From Scortum barcoo (lineage: Eukaryota; Chordata; Actinopteri; Centrarchiformes; Terapontidae): 64,000 bases of DNA. The stretch's first letter is position 1, and every line of letters starts with the position of its first letter. Positions 25,101 through 36,715 of this stretch are shown here, piece by piece. Location: the NCBI GenBank assembly GCA_023238725.1, contig CM041533.1, positions 26,563,068 to 26,627,067 of the forward strand, read 5' to 3'. A program made the position numbers and the translations under genes. The notes under the pieces were generated by a model. It did not search any database and was not told the DNA's origin. It was given only the letters and a program-made list of their open reading frames with translations.

Positions 25101-27036
25101 AAATTGTTTAAAGTCAGACCTTTTTGTCTGGTCTCTCTGTAGCCATGGACAGGAAGAGGCAGTGTGGATCTTCTTTTGGATCACAACCTGGAGGATCTAG
25201 CAGGCAGGATTTTGATTGGCCACATCCCTCAGAAGTAAACTAAAGGTGAGTTGATGAGGAGGAATTGTTCATTCTCTGTATGTTATACTCTCATTTCATA
25301 CTAAAGTTTAGTGATTGCCTAATGTTGTTATAGGAAATCAATGTCACAATCAGGAGTCCAAGTGTTGTAACACTCACAGGCCCAGGCAGGATGGAGGCTG
25401 TGGTCGTTTGCGATGGAGGAGGTGTAGTGTCTGACTGAGTTGGGTGGGGAGTAACACCATGCTGATAGATGATTGGTCCAGGCAGCTTGACCCAAAATAC
25501 ATCGTAATAGGCAACTACAGTCACACTGGAAAATATGCACACACATTGTAACAGTCCAAAACAGACATATTCTGAATATACTGTAATACTGACCTTTGAA
25601 ATAAAGCTTAGGATTTATTTCTTTAAATAAGCATGAACTCACATTTGCAACCACTGTCAGGTAACTGACACTGATTAGTTAGATCAAGGTTTTAGTGCCT
25701 GTTTAATGAAATCTGTTTTAACCAAAACTGACATTTCGCTCGTAGGAAAACATTTTCACCAGAGGTGTTTCAACATGTGTCACTGAAATTTGGGTAAATG
25801 TGTAACATTTAGACATTAGGTCTTGGATTTGGACACATGAGACAAGTGATACAGGCTCACACTGTAGAATAGGAGGAGGAAGTCTGTGGGACAATAACCA
25901 ACTCCAAAATGCATTAGGAAATATTTATTGACCTTTTCAACCTGCATTTTCTCAATCCTTATTTATTTAGTGGTTCATGGCAAACCCATCTCTTTAAGTA
26001 AATGCTGTTGGCAAAACTAGCTTCATCAGCCTAATTGATTGGTGTCAGGCTGAGCTCAGGTACATCAAGTTAGATTACCTATTAACACTTAACTTTGTGT
26101 GACTGATATTACACAGTCAGTTTACTCACTTAATAATGATTCCTCTTTACTTGTGCTACCAGTAAACTGTTTTTCTGTGTGTCCAGTTACACCATTATCA
26201 TCTGCACGGCCACTGTTAAGCAAAAGTTTCATAGTTCAGCTTAAACAGGGTAATTTAGAAAGAAATAAACTTACAAAAACTGAACCTGTGTGGGAACATC
26301 TGTAGGAGCATTCCAGATAGCAACAACTTTTGTCTGTTTGGCCTTACTCGTATGGCTTACTGCTGAACCCTACACACACACACACACACACACACACAAT
26401 TTTTACTATTTCATAATTTTCACTTTTCATTTTTATCATCATCACCACTAGCTGTGTGTCTTTGTCTGTGTATGTTCACCTCGTGCTTGTTACAAGTGAG
26501 CAGCTGTGTCCTTTTTGGATCGGTCAAGGTAAAAGTGCCAACAGTGGATACTGAGCCCTGATTGGCTGCATCTCTGGCCTGAAGCAGGAAGCCCTCAAAA
26601 TACGATGTTCCAGTTAGGATGACTGGAAAGGGTGTTTCAAAAAGTTAAAAGATCATTATTCCATCCCTAATTTGGTACAAATACAAAAGACTCACTGGCT
26701 TCTTTCTTTTGGAGAACAGTTTATTTGTAATGCGACTAACATGGACAGAGAGATTCTGCTTTCAGGTGGTGGGGGCAGAGTTGGGTTTGAATGTTGCAAC
26801 AAATTTTGAACTTGTCACAGTTGTGAGTTACCTTGGATCTGATCTCCAGGACTGAACGTGGTGGTGTTGGTTTCAAGGTGGTAAGGACTAGAAGTGGTCT
26901 GACCATGTTGATGATGGTCGGGCTCCATGCTACCACATGATTCCTTGACCTTGCCATTGGGATAGCAGTCTGCTGGCACCCAGTAACACACCAAGACTGA
27001 GACAAAGAGAAGACACCACAAACCCACAGGAGACAT
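19298..27036 (-). CDS. frrs1: Ferric-chelate reductase 1 (stromal cell-derived receptor 2 family)
   Basis: Sixteen exons join in frame to 594 residues (human is about 592): 27036-26832, 26622-26480, 26369-26275, 25525-25378, 25227-25120, 24805-24734, 24523-24425, 23675-23525, 22955-22842, 22439-22324, 22203-22117, 21613-21516, 20713-20655, 20535-20392, 20282-20230, 19390-19298. Order: signal peptide; Reeler domain (YPNGKVKESCGSM, FLLQARDAA, VVAIWNAP); DOMON domain (exons 5-8, SCLLDPPGCDP onward); cytochrome b561 helices with candidate haem histidines H378, H419, H447 or H451, and H487; a last hydrophobic segment. Family role: membrane-bound transfer of electrons to ferric iron. The ATG directly follows the acceptor cag of its exon, so the 5' UTR lies in upstream exons. 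The donor of exon 14 (gtatga at 20391) was chosen because it alone keeps phase. Divergent from agl. Confidence 0.93.
21770..21920. repeat. TTTTC-rich repeat, two blocks
   Basis: Two copies of a tcttttcttttc...ttatttttcttt block near 21772-21832 and 21884-21915, separated by unique sequence. They lie in a frrs1 intron. Confidence 0.7.
22029..22110. repeat. (TG)n microsatellite next to a frrs1 donor
   Basis: Two long TG tracts split by a short interruption near 22072-22078. The tract ends only a few bases from the splice donor at 22116 of the frrs1 exon 22117-22203, so tract length could influence splicing of that exon. Confidence 0.9.
26371..26398. repeat. (AC)n microsatellite at a frrs1 acceptor
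   Basis: AC tract whose minus-strand TG form immediately precedes the acceptor tag of frrs1 exon 3 (26275-26369). The acceptor therefore has a TG repeat in place of a classical polypyrimidine tract. Confidence 0.85.
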
Positions 27037-28175
27037 CTGCAGGATGATGAGTGAGCAACTGCTCTGTCCTCAATGTCTGAAATGAAAGGAAATCACACAT
27101 TCCTCCAAAGAATGAGTTCAACAAGACCACAAGCAAACTGTTTCTCTTAATCTGACCACCATTTCCATACTGCTGCTGGTGTTCTTTCTAACAAATCTAC
27201 CAAGGTACTCCAACATTCAGCATGCACGTTCATGAAGTTTGTGTATTCTCAAAAGATAGACTGGAAAGAGATTGAAGAAAAAGATGCAACAGAGGCTGCA
27301 TGTTCGAAAAACCTCCCACCCTTCCCACGGTTCAACTATTACTTTCATTCATTAGAGGTGTTTCAAACACCATGCCTTCAGTTTGTAACACAAGCTTTCA
27401 TTTTAGGGTCCCCCAATCCAGATAAGGTATCCTCCACCAGGAGAGGGTGGTTCTGTCAATCAGTGGAGTTTCTCTCTGCACTGTCAGCTGCCCTCTACAG
27501 ATTCAGTCATTTGATGTTTCCTTTTGAACAGCTGAGCAGTAACTAATAACACTTTAAGGAGGGCTCTACATAGGCAATACTAGGGGCAAGGCATACTTTA
27601 ATATTATGCATCCATTTGTTACATTATTGATAAAGAAGTCAACATATATGCCATGACATCTATTTAGGAAAACTGGATCAAAAACAAAAATGCATCCATG
27701 ACTATTTTTACTTGTGACCCCTATGGTGGACTTTCACAAGGCCTTTATAACACAGCAATCCTAATAGATGAGGTATGGTTACATTTATATCATGTTAATA
27801 AAGGCAACAGAGAGAGAAAAGAAGCTCACACCATCCTCTAGGTTTTTCTTACAAGCAGCAGATTTCCATTTGCAGGATATGCAGAGTTAGCAGTGTTGCT
27901 AGCCATCTTAGAATAATGCATGGATGTTTCAATGTGAATTCTTCACTTTTCCCCCATCCTGCCGACACAGCATAAATGTGGCACACTAAAATGTTAATTG
28001 GCTTCTTATCAGTGGGGTGAGTTGGTGAAGTGGTTTAGCCCCATTTTGGCTTTTACTGGGCAATGCTCTCACACAGTGGTGTTCAGGAAAAGATTGAAGA
28101 GAGGATTTTCATCAGTGTCCAGACAATTTCACAATTTAAGTAAACTGACTTGTCAGCATACTGTTGAATACAATT

Positions 28176-29158
28176 CAGAGCCGGCTGGCCCATTAGGCAG
28201 GCAATATATGCAAATGCTAAGGGCACTGTAATGGCCTCCAGGAGGGCGCCACAAAATCGGGACAAAAATCACCTTCAATATAATTATATTAAAACTAGTT
28301 ATTATTACTATTAACTCTTAAAATGGAAAAGCTCACATAGATTCAAATGTAAAGCAATGCCCAATTAATATTCACTACAAATGAAAATACCAAATAAGCC
28401 CCCCCCTCCTCCGGCTGATGGTACCTGCTCGCTCTCTGTGGGGGGAGGGGCAGATTTATTGATGTGACCAGAGAAGTTTGTAAAAATGTCAAAACGAGCT
28501 GAACTGTCCGGAGCACAGGGAAGAAAAAAGAAGAAGAAGAGGAGGAAAAAAACGGGAGAAAGAAAGAGGTAAAGTAAAGATACAGTAATGAAATGAAGCA
28601 TCAGTTATCTCACAGTGTGAAGTTGATAACTTCTTCTGAGCGATTAGCCTCAACATGCTAATCAGTAAATAAGCACTTTTATATTTCTGTAGCTGGGCGG
28701 CATGGAGGCTCTTTACTTTATGGATCATTTGTAAAGATTAAACCTACTCAGTAGGTGTCTACATTGGTCCTAATCTACGCTTTTATTATTTGTTTTATTT
28801 ACATCTGGCTAGCTAACGTTTTTCCTGCTTATGTAGAGTTATTGTGTGCAAACTGTGTGGTTATTTAAATTGTTTGATGTTGATTGTTGTATTTATAATT
28901 TATTACTATTTTTATTATTTATTCACTTATTTACAGGATTTTTTTTTGTGGTAAGGGTATTTATATTGTATTTCAGATTTTTTTGTATTTATTTGTAATT
29001 TGTTGAGCATGTAAATTGGGTGACATGTTATCTTATAAATGAAAGACAATGGTAAAAACAATGCTATTTGATTTCTTTTGTAAGCGTATCACAGATGGAG
29101 GGGGGGGGCGCCATATAAAATCTCGCCTATGGCGCCACATTGAGTAGGGCCGGCTCTG
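28176..29158. mobile_element. Non-autonomous hAT-type element with perfect 8-bp TSD
   Basis: Ends are inverted: cagagccggc on the left, gccggctctg on the right. They are flanked by identical 8-bp duplications atacaatt at 28168-28175 and 29159-29166. It is 983 bp long without a transposase frame. It sits in the presumed 5' intron of frrs1, between the noncoding first exon region and the ATG exon. The interior is A/T-rich with a G-run near the right end. Confidence 0.85.
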
Positions 29159-29745
29159 ATACAATTACATTCTATTGTAGACAGACTTACATTCACTTCA
29201 TCTAAAAAATGCAATGAGAGGCCTAAACTCTGCATGTTGTTTATGCTCAGACAACTGGAACTCAATCCCATGTACCTGACCTGCAACAAGCCTTCCAATA
29301 TTTTGAGGAAATTCATGGAAAATGTGAGACTTTATTTATAATTTTGGAGAAATAGTATGACTTAGCCAGCACTTCCTCCCTCACTGTGCACCACTCCACC
29401 AAAGTCTCCCCTCTCCCATTCTCTGAACAGAACAAAGCTAATCTCAGCCTCAGTGACCCTACACATTTCCCAAGACACAACATCTGTAAGCAGAAGGGAC
29501 AGCAAAAATACATTTAAACATTAAATAAAACCATTTCCATTATATCAATCACTGCGATGCATTCTTAATGTTGGCCTGTGTGATGACCAAACACTTTGCC
29601 TTGACTTTTCTAAGAGACCCTGGGTGTCAGAGAGCTATCACTTGTTAAAAACTGTCGTAAAATATAACAAATAAAAACAGGTTACTCACAGAGGAAACCT
29701 CTCCTAGGTAAACTCCTAAGTGAGTGATAAGGTTGTTGTACTCAC

Positions 29746-29800
29746 CACTCTGCTGTAGCAAAGGAAAATCTGCCTTAACTCTGCGGAGTAATTTCCAAGT
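29746..29800 (-). other. frrs1: Candidate noncoding first exon of frrs1
   Basis: The frrs1 ATG exon begins exactly at its acceptor, so at least one upstream noncoding exon must exist. A good minus donor (gtgagtac, 29738-29745) follows an agcagagtg exon end here. The upper limit is not known. Support is the donor alone plus position upstream of the ATG exon. Confidence 0.3.
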
Positions 29801-30236
29801 GTGACTATATATGTGTGTGTTAGTGCTGTGTCAGTTCCACTTTTCCAGTGCCCTGTGTGTGTGTGTGTGTGTGTGTGTGTTTCAAAGTGCAACACAAGGT
29901 ATTCTTTCAGCAGTTTTACGACCTGATGGACTATTGGAACATCCTTATATGACTTTTCACTGCGGGGCAGGTTTTCCTTCATATGTGTTTATAACACTGT
30001 ACATCTGTAGGAGTATAATTTCTCTGCAAAAAGTATAAATAAACAATATATAAGTGATCTGTTAACATCCAAAAGTTATTCATGGGATATAATGCAATAC
30101 ATTATAATTATGATAAACAATAAGTCTAATAAAAAGTAACCCACAGTAGAGCCTAACACTGCATTGTGATGGACTGGTACAAAGTAAGGCTCCTTTGATA
30201 GCTGTTGTTTCTTTAATCTAAACTAGCAGTGTTTCT

Positions 30237-31351
30237 CAAATAGGAACCCAGTAGAAGTACACAGTAAAAAAAATAAATAAATGCAAACGTTATGCACTTT
30301 TCATCCCTTCTGATAAAGCTCAAATATAAGCAATATTGTTGCAAATTTTGCACAAAAAACAAATGTTAAAAAGTCACATATACAGTGGTGCCTTGACTTA
30401 CGAGTTTAATTCGTTCCGTGTGACGACAGAGCTCGTAACTCAAATTACTCGTATGTCAAATCAATTTTCCCCATTGAAATGAATTGAAATGCCATTAATC
30501 CGTTCCGGACCCCCCAAAACACCGCAATTTTTTTGTTACAGGTTTTTAAATAAGAAAAATGTCCTTATAAATAAAGAATATTATACAAAATTATTTTCGA
30601 TTTCGATATTTCGATCATTTCTTTCTTCTAATTCAATGCACATCATCCGCTTCTTCTTCTCAGCACTGTCTTCTTCGCACTCACTTTCTTCGGACCCGTG
30701 GTTAGAAAAAGCAAAGTTTTGCAAAATAACTGAAAGAACAAATGCGACACAACCCTGCTGCTTCACTGCGAGCTGCTCACTGTGGCGTTCACTGCACCAA
30801 CTGATGGTGGGACATCTGAAGCTTGCTCGTAACTCGAGTTTTAGCTCTCAACTCAAAGCAAAAGAAATCGGCCGAGAGACGGCTCGTATCTCGAAAAACT
30901 CGTTAGTTGGGACACTTCGTAAGTCAAGGTACCACTGTACCTTTTTGAAAAGGAATAAGCTGATGAAGCTGACAAGTGACCAATGTTTACAGTTTAAAAA
31001 AGTTTTGAATGTTACTGTGTTAAGTCTATAAAAATGCACATCCCAGTGAATCATTTGCACTTTTTTCTCTGTTTTGAGAATCACACAGACTGAGCAGTCT
31101 TGTTTAAATGTTACAAATTGAGTTAATAAACTGAACTTGGAAATTGTTTTAAGTTGTTGCAGATGTTATCTCAGCTCATTTTATTAATCTATTTTAATAA
31201 TCAGGTGATTGTATGCAGAATGCTGGTGCAGAAACTCATACAGTGGTTTGTACAGATAATTAAATATCAGGTTTTCAATAGTATTTCCATTTGGGGGGGC
31301 ATGAAAAAATGGGGGGGGGGGGGCATGACAGAAAATAATTGAGAACCACTG
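30237..31351. mobile_element. Composite hAT-like element, inverted relative of 6317-6911
   Basis: Left end cagtgtttctcaaatagg and right end attgagaaccactg match the ends of the 6317-6911 element in reverse orientation. The interior shares a long block: about 30850-31080 corresponds to the reverse of about 6545-6780. No 8-bp target duplication is visible (left flank taaactag, right flank cattatac). It is longer because its inner element is less deleted. Confidence 0.75.
30383..30937. mobile_element. TA-flanked inverted-repeat element nested in the hAT-like copy
   Basis: Begins cagtggtgccttgacttacg and ends with its inverted form cgtaagtcaaggtaccactg. TA lies on both sides (30381-30382, 30938-30939), as for Tc1/mariner-like insertion. 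It is 555 bp and the frame crossing it (30489-31031) is not a transposase. The same insertion junction is present in the 6317-6911 copy, after TA at 6668-6669. Confidence 0.75.
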
Positions 31352-32230
31352 CATTATACCAAATCACTGAAGGTAGCTCACCAGGTATATATGCTTAAAA
31401 GGTTCTTAGGCCTTTTGTGTTTCTGGGTCCACAGATCAGGAGCGTGAGAGTCCTGAGCCAGCTGAGCACAGATGATTGCATGGCACTGATATGGCTCTCT
31501 TTAGTTTTATTAACTCAAACTGAGATAATACAGATAATGTCTTGGTGTTTGTGAAAATGTAATAATGTTTTACAGCTATTTCTTTTCGATTGCGTTCACA
31601 TTTTTTTTAACCCCAGCACATCACATGATCCGCAGTAGCTGCACAGCTCAGTTCTGCAGTCAGTTGTGTTCCTTTGGTGCCCAGTGGTTCCCAAAGTTTT
31701 TCTGTCAAGCACCTCTTTGATACAGTTTTCATGCAGCCTTCATTAAACAGAGTCAAGAGTTTTTCCACAGCAGGTATTTTAGCACATCATAGGAGGAAAT
31801 GCACAGGTGTGAATATCAACATCAGCTATATGGTAATGAAGACATTTCAGTGCCCTGTGCTGTCTCACCTCAAAACCATCACTGATCCACTCCTGGACAC
31901 CCTGCAGTACTCCTCCAGAGCCAGGAGGTCACTAGGCGTATATGGCGCTCCACTTTCCTCTCCAGGCACAAACTTTTTGAGATGCTTGATGTGATCTATC
32001 AGGACCCAAATCTCACCATAAGAAATGGGGGCACTCCTGTTTCTATTTGCAGTAGAATCTTTACTTGGAAAAACTCACATTTCAGATATCTACACTCCAA
32101 TTGTTACTATTTATAATTTATGTTAATTAGTTCTTGAACAAATATGATGGTCTTGTTTCATATGTGAACATCAGAACAAGTCACATGTTCTTTTGGCCCT
32201 GCTGCCAGCTTCCAGCTCAAATTCAAATTT

Positions 32231-32468
32231 CAAATTTATTTATTTAAAGCCCAAAATCACAAACATCGTTTGCCTCGGAGGGCTTTACAATCTGTACAGT
32301 TGTGACACCCTCTGTCCTTAGACCCTCGAACCGAGTCAGGAAAAACTTCAAAAAACCCTTTTATGGGAAAAAGAAGAAACCTGAGGAAGAGCCACAGATG
32401 AGGGATCCCTCTCCCTGGGATGGACAGACGTGCAATAGATGCCACATGTACGGAGAACATCATCATCA
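32231..32468 (-). mobile_element. LINE 3' end / SINE copy B
   Basis: Reverse-orientation copy of the element at 15528-15775 and 51572-51823. On the plus strand it starts with the tail side (atttatttaaagcccaaa) and ends with ccacatgtacggagaacatc. The gat repeat beyond the end is slightly expanded. Confidence 0.8.
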
Positions 32469-33339
32469 ATATACCTCATATAGCTCATATAGCTCATATA
32501 TTGTCCCCTACTACCATCATGTGGTAAAACATAGGTAAGATGAACCAATGTGATGACCCCTTCCTGAACACAGAATTTGTAGTTAAATTCAAAATCTGTA
32601 CACATTTTAGAATTTACATTATGCTTTGTAAATGAATTAAATATCTGAGATCAGTAATGTATCCTTGCTTTTCTAATGAACAAGCTTGGTGAGACTCTAG
32701 CCAAGATCTATCGCCAAGAACAGTCTGATCAGTTGAGGTTTCAAAAAAAAGTTTTAGATTCATTAGGTGCTCAAAATGCCAATTCAGAAGCTCCGACATC
32801 CCCACAGAAATAACATTATAATAATTATAAAGGAATCATGATTACACTGAATATCATCGATTTATTTGTTAATAAATGTGATATAGATAGTGAAATGACA
32901 GATCTGTGACTAATGTGAGTATTTTATCTGTCGAATGTATCAGTTGAATCTCAATAAACAAGTCTTGGATGGTGGGATTTGATGAGTGAAGAAATGCCTC
33001 ATAACACAAGAGCAGAGATGTTCAAACGCTGTAACATCATCTTAATAATGTTTTTGAAAATGATCAGTCACAGTAATATGATTACATAAACTCTACAGTA
33101 ATTCCTCCTGTATTTCAGATTACGTTTTCACTGACCTTATCCATGTCACTGACCTGGTGGGCCTGTCAGTCTGAACCAGCAGCTGCACTGCAGTGCCACC
33201 TTATGTAACACACTGTGTGTCTCTGTGTGGACGTGATGTGTGTACATGATGTGTTGCTGTGTGTGGTAAAATTGAAATTGCGCAACAAAAAAGATGCAGT
33301 TGAAGACTCACACACACTCACTCCACACACACACACACA

Positions 33340-33413
33340 CACACAAACTCACCTGGGTCATTACGGTAGTCTGTCCGTGGATCACGCCCCCTCGGTTCAT
33401 CCAGGAAAATAAG
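33340..33413 (+). other. agl: Candidate noncoding first exon / promoter region of agl
   Basis: A GC-box-like gccccctc at about 33387 is followed by a strong donor (aag then gtgagag) at 33414. The following kilobase (33.6-34.3 kb) is moderately CpG-rich and has ETS-like cttccg matches. The agl ATG exon starts with 5' UTR at 36210, so an upstream exon is required. This is the best candidate but it rests on the donor and base composition only. Confidence 0.35.
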
Positions 33414-36249
33414 GTGAGAGTCTGTCAGTCTGTCAGTCTGCAGACTGTCCTCCTGTTGATGTGACCGACTGAACACAGCTGACAGGTGAGAGGGGGGGGG
33501 GGCATTTAAACACCCAGCTTGTGTAGGTTTATCAGTTTGAAGCAGGTTGAGTTTCGGAACATATAGCCATTTTAGCTAGCTGACCTGAGTTTGGCTAACT
33601 CAGCTCTTCATGTGCTCACCTTCAGCTCTAACAGCAGCTCATCTGATCTCAGACCTGTCAAAGTAGGAAATAAAACCCTGCGGTACTGGGACATGTTGAC
33701 TGACACTCAGAATTCCGGCTTTTAACTCAGGTTTTTAACGTTACCTTCCGCAGTGACGAGTGTACTTAATGTGTGTGAAATGAAAACGATATATAAGGCT
33801 TTATTGAATGTTTATTAAATGTAAGGCCCGTTGTAGAGCCTAAAATCACCACGAACCTCCGTGTATTACTTTGGTCAGTAAGAACAAGTTGACGGCACCG
33901 CCCACTGCTGGGGGGGGGCTGTGTGAAATACCAAATCTATCTGAGGTTAATCAAGCTTTTCTCTTTAAATAAGATGCTTTGGTCAATTACACATATGCCG
34001 AATTGTTAGGTGCCTACTAATAACTAAGCTGGGGCTTTGAATTGGTTTATATGGGGAATGAGGACGTGCTGGTAAGCGAGGCGACATTTAACTTCCGTTT
34101 CTCTCAGTGGAGTTTGGAGAAGAGCCTCAAACGGGACGTCAGCCTTGCGGGTTCCTGCATCAGTTATCTACCGACATCAGGCTGTGACTGTCGGTGTGTG
34201 TCCGTGTTTGTCAGCACGTGTCGGTGTGGACTCGATGAGTGTAGCCAGCTGAACAGAGGTGGGAGGAGTTTTATAAATAGATAGTGTGACATTAAAAGAT
34301 GGATTCCTGACCTTGTTCTGTCGGACTGGAGCTCTGCGCAGACTCAGAGGGGTTCAGAGGGGTTCACTGACTCTGGATGCATTAACCTGCTGCACTTGTT
34401 TCAACACTGAAGCCAAAGATCTGAGGATGTGGTGCTGGGTGCAGGTCTGGGTTAGTGTGTGGCTACTAGTGTGCTCAGAGTACTGACCATGAGTAAGTAA
34501 CTGACCATCCAGGAAGTCCTTGGCAGAATATATTCTGAATGCACATGCAATTTGGTGGTAATTCATGACAGAAATTCATGGGATTTTGCAAGAATGAAAT
34601 CCACATGCCTGATCATGTTACGATTTAGAGTAATCAAGTGTTATGTCCCATCCTGTAAGAGCATGTTGCAGTTTGTGAGTTTGTGTTCATCTGAAAAGTC
34701 GACTGTGGTCCTTCAGTCAGCTTGCACACTGTGAAAATAATGTTTCTTAATTTTATTTGTACTGAAACCATGCAAGCAAGCATTTGTAATTTGTGCATAT
34801 AATCCCATAACCCAAGAGGTTAAAAGTCATAATACTCCATAACAAGTAAAGATTCTGCAAAAGTACAGAAATATCAAGTACATTTACTATTAGCATCAAA
34901 ATATTGTATATAATATATAATGTGTTGTCACTAATACATTAATGTTTATATACAATGTGAAGTCATACATATTATTACTTCTCATGGCTGAAAATGTACA
35001 TTTATGGTAAACCGACTTCAGTTTGAAAGGCTCAGTCATATCATGAGTCACATCACATGTTTTAAACATGTAAAATGTTTAAATTCTGCAGTCTGCGACT
35101 TTAGAGGGGTTTCAAAGGTTCAACAACTGACTGACAGAAGTCTGTGTCCAAAACCAGGTTTTATCTGCAGACATGGTCCGTTTAAACTAAAGTACATAGT
35201 TTGTGTACTTCCTCGTGTTACAACAGTTTGCACAATGTGTGTCTTAATCAAACCATTGCCTAAAACTCCTTGTTTTGCCAGTCAACACCATATATGTTCT
35301 GTTCATGTCAGTCGTCTATCTGTCAAATACTTGTCAGTGCATTTAGTGTTTGGGATATATTGTCAGGATTTCCCCACTTGTCCTATTAAATAAGTAGTGT
35401 CTTTTTGTCACAGATGAGCTGTAGTAGTTTTCTCAAGTTGCTTTCTGCATCTTGATTCAATTTCTGATTAGCTGACCTCTGGTAAATAAATAAACCCTTG
35501 AAACTTTAACATGTGCTTGTTGCCTCAGGGATTAAGTGCTTTTCTTGAAGTCATTTCTTGTGTGGTCTTACCTAACTGTCTCTCTGTAGTTTGTGGTTCA
35601 GTACACTTGTATTAACACAAGTCCAACAATAACAAGTCCCAGTGAAGTGAAGTTATTACTACACTAATGGACTAATTTTTCCTGTGTGACAATGACCAAA
35701 TTTTCAATAAAGACTGTTTGGATTATTTTAACTTGGAGAATCAGCGGCAAACACACACTGGATTGTGCTAGAGAAGTAAAGACAACAGAAGGTTCAATAA
35801 AAGATTCAGCCAGTGTAAATCCATTCTCCAAGATTAATCTGAGGTGCTGAGATACAATAGAATAGTTACTAACAGAGATCGATTGTTGTTGTTGTTGTTT
35901 TCTGTTTCTTTTCTACAGAGTACACCTGTCACTAAAATGTAGTGTGAAAAAACATTTTAAAGTTTTCAGCCTGGATTTCTCCATTGGACACAGTACAGCT
36001 AATTTGCATGCAACACCAGGGTGACACAAACACTCTCAGTGCGAACATACTGCCATCTCATTGGTCCACATGGCAACATGGAGTTCTGCTGATCTGGCTG
36101 AAAGCATTTCCTCATGGTTAAAGGATGTGCCATTTGGGGACTATTCATACAGTTTTGCTATAGATAAACAGTTCTAACTATTTACTAATGTGTGTTTTCC
36201 TCTTTACAGGAGGCCTGGGGTCAGTTAACTTTGAAGAGATTCTCTTAAA

Positions 36250-36683
36250 ATGTTGCCTCAGCACCTGAAGCAGATCAGAGTCCTAATGCTGAACGACAAG
36301 GAGAATTTAGAGAAGACTCTGTTCCGACTCGAACAAGGTAATGCAACTTTTAAACAACCGTGCTCTCAGTGTTCTGTGTTACTCAATGCTTAAATGTAGG
36401 GAGGCTGCACAGGCCTAATAAATGATTTACTAGCATCTATGTATATATTATTTTTATATATTAGGACCATAAGGAGGACTTTACTGCTGTAGCTAACTCA
36501 GATATGAATGAAGCTGTTGATGAGCTGATATTTTGTTCCAATGTGCACAACTCTCCATTGGAAATGCAAACACAGATTTTCTCAGCTTATATCAAAAGGC
36601 ACATGTCCCACATCACATTTGATGGCATAGATGTAAGTCCTGCTTTAAAGCTGTAGAACTGCAGTCATGGATTGTGTGTGTGT

Positions 36684-36715
<32 letters not shown>

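Larger units (their letters stand above)
29801..33339. other. frrs1-agl divergent intergenic region
   Basis: Contains a (TG)n tract near 29853-29881, the composite transposon at 30237-31351, a hAT-end-like ggttcccaaag motif near 31684 whose partner end I could not find, and LINE/SINE copy B at 32231-32468. No exon is supported. Confidence 0.5.

Noticed and set aside
30489..31031. 180-residue plus-strand frame
   Set aside because: Crosses the junction of two non-autonomous transposons and resembles no transposase. Part of it is the antisense of a frame at 6547-6804 because the element is repeated.
31684..31994. hAT-like end (ggttcccaaag) followed by a 106-residue frame
   Set aside because: No matching right end or target duplication was found, and the frame has no protein resemblance, so the element limits cannot be supported.
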